Positions 58,901-64,000 of a stretch of DNA of 64,000 bases are shown one piece after another. The stretch's first letter is position 1. The number at the start of each line of letters is the position of its first letter. Where the stretch lies: NCBI GenBank assembly GCA_020633465.1, contig JACKDN010000031.1, positions 1-64,000 on the forward strand, in the 5' to 3' direction. Below the pieces are notes generated by a model. The model saw nothing but the letters and a program-made list of their open reading frames with translations. It was not told the DNA's origin and ran no database searches. A program made the translations under genes and the position numbers. The DNA comes from Myxococcales bacterium. Its GTDB lineage: Bacteria > Myxococcota_A > Bradymonadia > UBA7976 > UBA1532.

Positions 58901-59544
58901 CCGATCCCCAGCATGTGCTCGACGAAGGCCTTGCGGGCGTAGAAGCCGTGGCCGGCCCGCAGCTGGCCGGCGCCCTTGGGGCGCGGCTGCACCAGCCGAC
59001 CCAGCCCCCCGTGCAGCGCGTAGGCCCCCTGCTGCCGCACCACCCAGCGCAGCTCGTCGTAGTCGTCGCGCACCTGCGCGTACAGCGCCGGATCGCTCAG
59101 ATCGAAGGGCGCCACCGCCGCCACCAGCGACCGCGCCTCGTCGGGCCCCTCGTACACGCGCGCCACGACGACGATGCGGCGCAGCTTGTCCAGCAGGTGG
59201 CTGTCTTCGAAGGCCTGCGTCTCGAGATCCGCCTCGGTGAACATCGTGATGGCCATCGTCTCCTTCAGCCGCAGCTGGCCGTCCGCGGTGAAGGCCAGCG
59301 GCACCACCTTCAGCTCCCAGTCGCCGAAGTCGGCGGCCTGCGCGCTGTTGGGGCGCTGCCCCAGGTGGCGCTCGACCGTCTGGCCGGCCCAGCCCTTGTT
59401 GCGGCGGCCGTCACGCCAGACGGTGATGCCGTAGGTGTCGGCGAGGGGGCGCAGATCCTCACCGACCAGCGCGTCGAGGCGCGCCAGCGCGTCGGCGCGG
59501 CTCAGGGGAGGCGGCGCCGCGATCAGATCGAGTTGGTCGCTCAT
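58897..59544 (-). CDS. mutH: MutH/Sau3AI-family endonuclease
   Basis: 215 residues, the MutH length. NKGWAGQTVERHLGQRPNSAQAADFGDWELKVVPL holds the Asp and Glu-x-Lys of the restriction-endonuclease-like core, and LKETMAITMF follows as in MutH. MutH nicks the unmethylated strand at hemimethylated GATC during mismatch repair; Sau3AI relatives cut GATC. No dam, mutS or mutL gene and no partner methylase is in the window, so mismatch repair is only one option. It is coupled to the CobW gene (ATGA). Confidence 0.85.
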   Translation of the reverse strand: MSDQLDLIAAPPPLSRADALARLDALVGEDLRPLADTYGITVWRDGRRNKGWAGQTVERHLGQRPNSAQAADFGDWELKVVPLAFTADGQLRLKETMAITMFTEADLETQAFEDSHLLDKLRRIVVVARVYEGPDEARSLVAAVAPFDLSDPALYAQVRDDYDELRWVVRQQGAYALHGGLGRLVQPRPKGAGQLRAGHGFYARKAFVEHMLGIG

Positions 59545-59622
59545 CGAGGCGCATGGTGCCGCGCCGCGGCGGGGCGAGCAACCGCGGGGACGTGCGGCGC
59601 GCGGTCGCCGCGCGCCGGCCGG

Positions 59623-60531
59623 TCAGGGCGCCTCGAGCACCAGGCGCAGCGCCTCGACGTCCTGCCCCAGGCAGCGCCCGCCCGCCGCCTCGACGGCGTC
59701 GGCGTAGGCCGGCGCCGCCCGGCCGCCCACGATCCAGGGCACGTCGCCGCACACCGCCGCGTAGGCCGTGAACAGCGCCTCCGGCTCGAGCCCGTCGGGC
59801 AGCGCGATGGTGATGGAGAGGCCCACGAGGTCGGGCTGAAACTGGGTCAGGACGCCCTGCAGCGCGTCGGGCGGCGTGCGCGAGCCCAGGACGTAGGGCC
59901 GCCAGCCCAGCGTCGCGCCCAGCAGCGCCACCCCCAGCAGGGGCAGCTCGTGCTGCTCCTCGGTGACGCAGGCCAACAGCAGCCGGCGGGTGGCCTTCGG
60001 CCGCGTCACCAGCCGCACCAGGTTGCGCAGCGTCGTGCCCAGCACCTGGGACGTCGCGTGCTCCTGCCCCACCGACACGGTGCCCGCCGCCCAGCGGTCG
60101 CCCAGCTCGATCAGCGTCGGCTCGAAGACCTGGCGGTAGACGGTCCAGGCGGGCCCCAGGGTGAGGGCGTCCTGCACGTAGCGCTCGAGCCGCTCGAGAT
60201 CCGCGTGCTCGATGGCCCTCAGCAGGCGCCGGCAGCTCTGCTCGAAGGCCGAGGCCGGCAGATCGCCGGGCGGCGCGGGGGCCGCGACCGCCGGGGCCGC
60301 GAACTCGGCCGTCACCTGGTGCGCCGCCTCGGAGGGCGCGACGCCGCGCTCCCCCAGGGCCACCATGCGCCGCACCATCTCGAGATCGCGTTGACTGTAC
60401 AGGCGATACCCGCTGTCGCCGCGGGCGGGCGACGGGATGCCGTAGCGGCGTTCCCAGGCCCGCAGCGTCGCGGTGCTGAGCCCGGTGGCTTCGGCCACGG
60501 CCTGGATGCGGAAGCGGGGCGTGGGCTCCAT
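59623..60531 (-). CDS. carH: CarH-type MerR regulator with cobalamin-binding light-sensor domain
   Basis: 302 residues. MerR HTH FRIQAVAEATGLSTATLRAWERRYGIP at 7-33, then a helical bundle with the W-x9-E-H motif (Trp147 to Glu157-His158) that senses light in CarH, and a B12 domain with the lower-ligand His194 in EEQHELPLLG, followed by a Rossmann fold. In the dark AdoCbl makes a DNA-binding tetramer; light breaks it and derepresses carotenoid genes. No carotenoid, photolyase or folate gene is near. It faces the ion-channel gene divergently. Candidate 11-bp operator repeats precede it. Confidence 0.92.
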   Translation of the reverse strand: MEPTPRFRIQAVAEATGLSTATLRAWERRYGIPSPARGDSGYRLYSQRDLEMVRRMVALGERGVAPSEAAHQVTAEFAAPAVAAPAPPGDLPASAFEQSCRRLLRAIEHADLERLERYVQDALTLGPAWTVYRQVFEPTLIELGDRWAAGTVSVGQEHATSQVLGTTLRNLVRLVTRPKATRRLLLACVTEEQHELPLLGVALLGATLGWRPYVLGSRTPPDALQGVLTQFQPDLVGLSITIALPDGLEPEALFTAYAAVCGDVPWIVGGRAAPAYADAVEAAGGRCLGQDVEALRLVLEAP

Positions 60532-60550
60532 CGAGCAACCTCTACGCACG

Positions 60551-60578
60551 TTGGCGTCAGTTGGACAAGGATTGTACA
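60551..60578 (-). promoter_or_regulatory. CarH-type operator over the carH promoter
   Basis: TTGGACA (60561) and TTGTACA (60572) are direct repeats at exactly 11 bases, the spacing known for CarH tetramers; a weaker TTGGCGT lies 10 bases before. TACAAT on the minus strand (60571-60576) is a -10 for carH, so bound CarH would repress itself. Confidence 0.55.
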
Positions 60579-60709
60579 CAGCACAGTGTCCCGCTGCCAG
60601 CCTCATGTCACCCCCGCGGCGGCCCCCGATGGAGTTGCGCCCGCGTCCGGGCGCTCGTAACGTCGGCGCGCCGCTCGCGGGGCGCGGCGGCGAGGCCAGC
60701 GGGGGGGCG

Positions 60710-63226
60710 ATGCCCGACGGTGGACGACGCGACCTGCGTGCGACCCTGCGCGCCGGCGCCCAGCAGGCCGCGCAGGTGCTGGCCCGCGTCGAGGTGCGCG
60801 CGCTGCTCAGCGCCGCCATCGTCCTGAGCCTGCTGCCCTTCCCCTGGGTGCAGCACCTCAACTGGCCCTTCCTTTTGCTCTTCGGCGTCGAGCTCTGCGT
60901 CCGCGTCGTGGCGTTCCTCGGGCCGGTCGACGATCAGACCGACGCCGCCCCGGGCCGGCACCGCCTGTTCCACGGCGTCCTGCTGGGCCTCGACCTGATC
61001 GCGCTGCTGTCCTTCCTGCCCTGGTCGATGGGCGGGCCCCGCTGGCTGCGCCTGGTCCGCCTGAGCCGCCTGCTGCTGCTCATCAGCTACTGGGCCCCGG
61101 TGGTGCGCGATCTGCGCGTCGTCCTGGGCCAGCGCGAGCGCAGCCGCCAGGTGCTGCTGATGGGCTTCTCGGTGCTGCTTTTCGCGTTCGTCGGCGCGGT
61201 GCTGCTCGAGCACCTGACCCCCGAGGGCGTCGACTTCGACGGCGACGGCCGCCAGGATCACCACGACCGTCGGTTCTCGACCCGCCTGTGGTGGGCCTTC
61301 CGCCAGGTGCAGGATCCCGGGAACATGCTGCAGGCGCCGAGCGACGTGGTCGCCGTCGCCGTCAGCTTCGCGCTGACCGTCTCGGGCCTGTTCCTGGTCA
61401 GCTTCCTCATCGGCCTCGGCACCGACGTGGTGCGGGCGATGCTCGACCTGAGCCGCAGCCGCCCGCCCGGCCTGCGCGGGCACCTGGTGGTGGTGCACGT
61501 GACCCCCTCCACCCCGCGGCTGATGACCGAGCTGGTGCGCCACTACCAGAAGCTGTTCACGACGGCGCGGGCGGCGCTGCTGGGGCGAGCCGACGATCGG
61601 CCCGCCTTCCTCGACGCGCCGGGGCTGCGCCACATCGTCTACCGCAGCAGCGCCGAGGGGAAGCTGCAGGGGCTCACCCGCGTCGACGCGCACCGCGCGC
61701 GCCGCATCGTGGTGCAGGCCGACGCGCGCGACGCGGCGGCGGACGCCGAGACGGCGCGCTTCGTCCTGGGCCTGCGCGAGAAGAACCGCCAGGCGCTGGT
61801 CGTGGCCGAGGTGCTCGATCCGCGCAACGTGTCGGTCACCCGGGTGGCGGGCGGGCCGCGCACCATCATCGTGCCCACCGAGAAGCTCATCGGGCTGCTG
61901 GTGGCCGCCACCGCCACGCAGCCGCGCCTCGAGGCGCTGCTGCGCGAGCTGCTGTCGAGCGCCGGCCACGAGGTGTACTCGTTCCTCTACGACTCCGAGG
62001 ACTACGACACCCCCCGGACGGTGCTGCGCCTAGGCGCCGACGCCGACCACGCGCGGCTGCTGGACGCCGGCCTGCGCCCTTCGCCCGAGGGGCACCGCGC
62101 CGTCGTGCTGGGCGTGCTGCGGCCGCCGACCGCGAAGACCCCGTACCGACCGCTGCTCGGGGCGGCGCTCGACGGCCGCCCCGCCGCCGAGCCGGTGTAC
62201 GGCCTGCTGGCCATCGCGGTCAGCTTCGGCGCGATGCGCCGCATGGCCCTGCGCTTCGCGCGCCACGGCCTGCCCCCGCCCGAGCGCCCGCCGGTGACCG
62301 CGCCGCCCCTGCGCGCCGCCGATCTGCCGCCACCGCGCACGGTGCTGATCTGCGGCTTCCGGCCGGCCGGCGTGCACCTGCTCGAGTCGCTGATGCTGGG
62401 CGCCCCCGACGTCGACGTACAGCTGCTGGTGCGCACGCGGGCCGAGCTCGACGCGACGCTGGCCATGCTGCACGACCACAGCCTGCACCAGCAGCTGGGC
62501 CTGTGGCACGAGGCGGGGCCGCTGGGGCGCTTCGAGACCATCGAGGGCGACGGCGCCGCCCACTTCACCTACCGCGCCGACGGGGCCCAGTGCCCCGCGG
62601 GCGCGCTGCGCATCGACATCGCCGACTGGACGCGCGAGGGCACCCTGCTGGCGCCGCCGGGGGGCCGCCCGCTGAGCCAGGTGCACCTGGCCGTCGTGCT
62701 GGGGACGCCCCACCCCGACACCGACGCGCTGACCGCCGTGGCGGTGCTGAAGATCGCCGACCTGGTGGGCGCCGGGCAGGTCACCTTCGATCCGCGCTTC
62801 CGCCTGCTGGCGGTGATGGTCGAGGACGCGCTGGCCACGCTGGTCGAGACGCGCTTCTGCGCGGCGGCCGGCGCCGGGCCGTCCCGCATCGACGTCTTCG
62901 CCACCCGCGAGTTCGCCGCCTACTTCAACTTCCAGTCGGCGGTGGTGCCCGGCTTCGACGCGCTCTACAGCGAGCTGCTCAGCCCCTGGGGCCAGAGCTT
63001 CGTGCGGCTGGAGCCGCTGGCCGAGGCCCCCGAGGCGCACCGCCCCTGGACCTTCGCCGAGCTGGCGCGCTCGCTGGCCCGCGAGGGGCGGACGCTGCTG
63101 GCCTTGGAGCTGCCCGCGCCCGACGGCGGCGTGCGGCTGTGCGTGGCGCCGGGGCCCGGCGACGAGGGGGATCGCTTCGTGCCGGCCCAGCTGGCGGGGC
63201 TGTGGGTGATGGGGCCGCGCGGCTGA
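60710..63226 (+). CDS. CASTOR/POLLUX-like RCK-domain ion channel
   Basis: 838 residues; the ATG at 60710 is preferred, though longer in-frame starts exist. Membrane part (about 30-250) with several helices, an Arg-rich segment WLRLVRLSRLLLLISY and an outer loop with an EF-hand-like EGVDFDGDGRQDHHD. No canonical TVGYG filter is seen; the pore region near TRLWWAFRQVQDPGNML resembles POLLUX/CASTOR-type channels instead. The long cytoplasmic part has two RCK-type Rossmann domains (RGHLVVVHVTPSTPRLMTELVRHYQKL; RTVLICGFRPAGVHLLESL). It may conduct cations under nucleotide or Ca control. It is divergent from carH. Confidence 0.72.
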   Translation: MPDGGRRDLRATLRAGAQQAAQVLARVEVRALLSAAIVLSLLPFPWVQHLNWPFLLLFGVELCVRVVAFLGPVDDQTDAAPGRHRLFHGVLLGLDLIALLSFLPWSMGGPRWLRLVRLSRLLLLISYWAPVVRDLRVVLGQRERSRQVLLMGFSVLLFAFVGAVLLEHLTPEGVDFDGDGRQDHHDRRFSTRLWWAFRQVQDPGNMLQAPSDVVAVAVSFALTVSGLFLVSFLIGLGTDVVRAMLDLSRSRPPGLRGHLVVVHVTPSTPRLMTELVRHYQKLFTTARAALLGRADDRPAFLDAPGLRHIVYRSSAEGKLQGLTRVDAHRARRIVVQADARDAAADAETARFVLGLREKNRQALVVAEVLDPRNVSVTRVAGGPRTIIVPTEKLIGLLVAATATQPRLEALLRELLSSAGHEVYSFLYDSEDYDTPRTVLRLGADADHARLLDAGLRPSPEGHRAVVLGVLRPPTAKTPYRPLLGAALDGRPAAEPVYGLLAIAVSFGAMRRMALRFARHGLPPPERPPVTAPPLRAADLPPPRTVLICGFRPAGVHLLESLMLGAPDVDVQLLVRTRAELDATLAMLHDHSLHQQLGLWHEAGPLGRFETIEGDGAAHFTYRADGAQCPAGALRIDIADWTREGTLLAPPGGRPLSQVHLAVVLGTPHPDTDALTAVAVLKIADLVGAGQVTFDPRFRLLAVMVEDALATLVETRFCAAAGAGPSRIDVFATREFAAYFNFQSAVVPGFDALYSELLSPWGQSFVRLEPLAEAPEAHRPWTFAELARSLAREGRTLLALELPAPDGGVRLCVAPGPGDEGDRFVPAQLAGLWVMGPRG

Positions 63227-63236
63227 GCGCCGCGCG

Positions 63237-64000
63237 TCAGACCATCTGCTCGGGCGCCTTCCGCGGGCCGCGGCTGCGCGTCATCTTGAAGACGCGGAAG
63301 CCCCAGTCCATACGCACGAAGCCGATGAGCGCCAGCAGCACCACCGCGACGATGCCGGCGGCCAGCCACTCGTTGTAGACCTCGCGCGTGAAGATGCGCC
63401 CCTGCCCCGCCGCCGGCATGCTGTCCATCGTCAGCGGGAAGCCGTAGCGCTGCGCCAGATCGGCGATCTTCACCAGGTGGATGACCGGCACGCCCTCGAC
63501 CACGAAGCGGGTCATCACCGAGTCGATGTCGCGGGTCCCGTCGGGCAGCGAGCGGTTGATGCCCGGCTTGAACAGCCGCTTGCCCACCTTGGTGCCCACC
63601 GAGGTCGTGCCGCCGCCCACGTTGATGTAGGCCTTGATCGGGCGCCCCTCGGCGACCTCGTTGTAGATCGACATGCGCTCGGCGACGCTCTCGGCGTAGG
63701 TGCCCGACTTGATCACGCGCGCGCCGCTGCGCTTCATGGCCTCGTCGAGCAGGGCGCGCCCGACGCGGGTGACGCCGAGGCCCTTGTCCTCGATGCCGCC
63801 GCGCGAGGTCGCCACCGAGCGGGTCGTGAAGACGCCGCGCTCCTGCAGCAGGCGCTCCATGTCCAGCCACACGAGATCGGGATCGTTGGCCCCGAACTGC
63901 GAGGCCGAGGCGCTGGAGATCACGATCGGGTGGGCGCCGATGGTCTCGAGGGCCGCGAAGACCGAGATGTTGATCGCCGGGAACGAGCCCGACAGACCCA
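63237..64000 (-). CDS. pgsW: Poly-gamma-glutamate system protein PgsW, C-terminal part
   Basis: C-terminal 253 codons; the N-terminus is outside the window. The visible start is GLSGSFPAINISVFAALETIGAHPIVISSASASQFGANDPDLVWLDMERLL, then VFTTRSVATSRGGIEDKGLG, AYINVGGGTTSVG, and a single C-terminal membrane helix (LAAGIVAVVLLALIGFVRMDW). This is the pattern of the poly-gamma-glutamate system protein found with pgsB/C in capsule or secretion loci. The rest of that cluster would lie beyond 64000. Confidence 0.75.
   Translation of the reverse strand, partial: GLSGSFPAINISVFAALETIGAHPIVISSASASQFGANDPDLVWLDMERLLQERGVFTTRSVATSRGGIEDKGLGVTRVGRALLDEAMKRSGARVIKSGTYAESVAERMSIYNEVAEGRPIKAYINVGGGTTSVGTKVGKRLFKPGINRSLPDGTRDIDSVMTRFVVEGVPVIHLVKIADLAQRYGFPLTMDSMPAAGQGRIFTREVYNEWLAAGIVAVVLLALIGFVRMDWGFRVFKMTRSRGPRKAPEQMV

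Overview
The window is very GC-rich, with GC-biased third codon positions and frequent GTG and TTG starts. It reads as chromosomal DNA of a Myxococcota-type (former deltaproteobacterial) bacterium. Supporting signs are an IF-3 with a long acidic C-terminal tail like the one known from Myxococcus, a LexA box close to the Myxococcus consensus in front of imuA-imuB-dnaE2, several PATAN/DUF4388 and TPR proteins, lipoproteins with Asp/Ala/Pro stalks, and a CarH-type B12 regulator. No tRNA, rRNA, insertion sequence, prophage or CRISPR array was seen. The order or family cannot be fixed from this window.

Layout. 0-10 kb: start of an acyl-CoA dehydrogenase gene behind a FadR-like operator, lon, a small beta-barrel protein, a Cys-rich lipoprotein coupled to a SpoIID-like lipoprotein, a fold-III PLP enzyme and a eukaryotic-type AdoMet decarboxylase. 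10-18.5 kb: a frameshifted propeller/membrane protein, wlbA, an M48-TerB protease, a TerB protein, a MotA/TolQ-like channel coupled to a MotB-like vWA protein, and yggT. 18.5-31.6 kb: recA and comM, a TPR protein, two coupled PATAN proteins, yfgM-bamB, and a sulfur operon (two YeeE/YedE halves plus a persulfide-dioxygenase-like enzyme) with a sigma-54 promoter and a nearby sigma-54 activator. 31.6-42.3 kb: pyruvate carboxylase, a soluble histidine kinase, infC, and the SOS mutagenesis operon. 42.4-51 kb: a lipoprotein and a ComEC-ComEA-like fusion, two BMC vertex proteins with a class II aldolase, a tandem AAA+ ATPase and a TPR protein. 51-64 kb: a fused hydantoinase/oxoprolinase, a lamin-tail/PEP-synthase-like lipoprotein, a CobW GTPase, a MutH-like nuclease, a CarH-like regulator with operator, an RCK ion channel and a poly-gamma-glutamate-system protein running off the end.

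How the genes work together. DNA repair is over-represented (recA, comM, imuA-imuB-dnaE2, mutH-like, a ComEC-ComEA-like fusion), and one operon has a visible LexA box. Many neighbours are translationally coupled through 1-4 base stop/start overlaps (ATGA, GTGA, TTGA, TGATG), which defines most operons. The most system-like unexplained groups are the TerB/channel/vWA block (13.7-18.1 kb), the Cys-rich/SpoIID pair (3.3-7.9 kb), the hexamer-less microcompartment operon (44.4-45.8 kb) and the PATAN pair (23.1-26.3 kb).

Four genes are interrupted by net one-base shifts, mostly in G/C runs or low-complexity tracts. The coding character continues in the new frame, so assembly errors are the likeliest cause. 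Those coordinates span the whole presumed gene.
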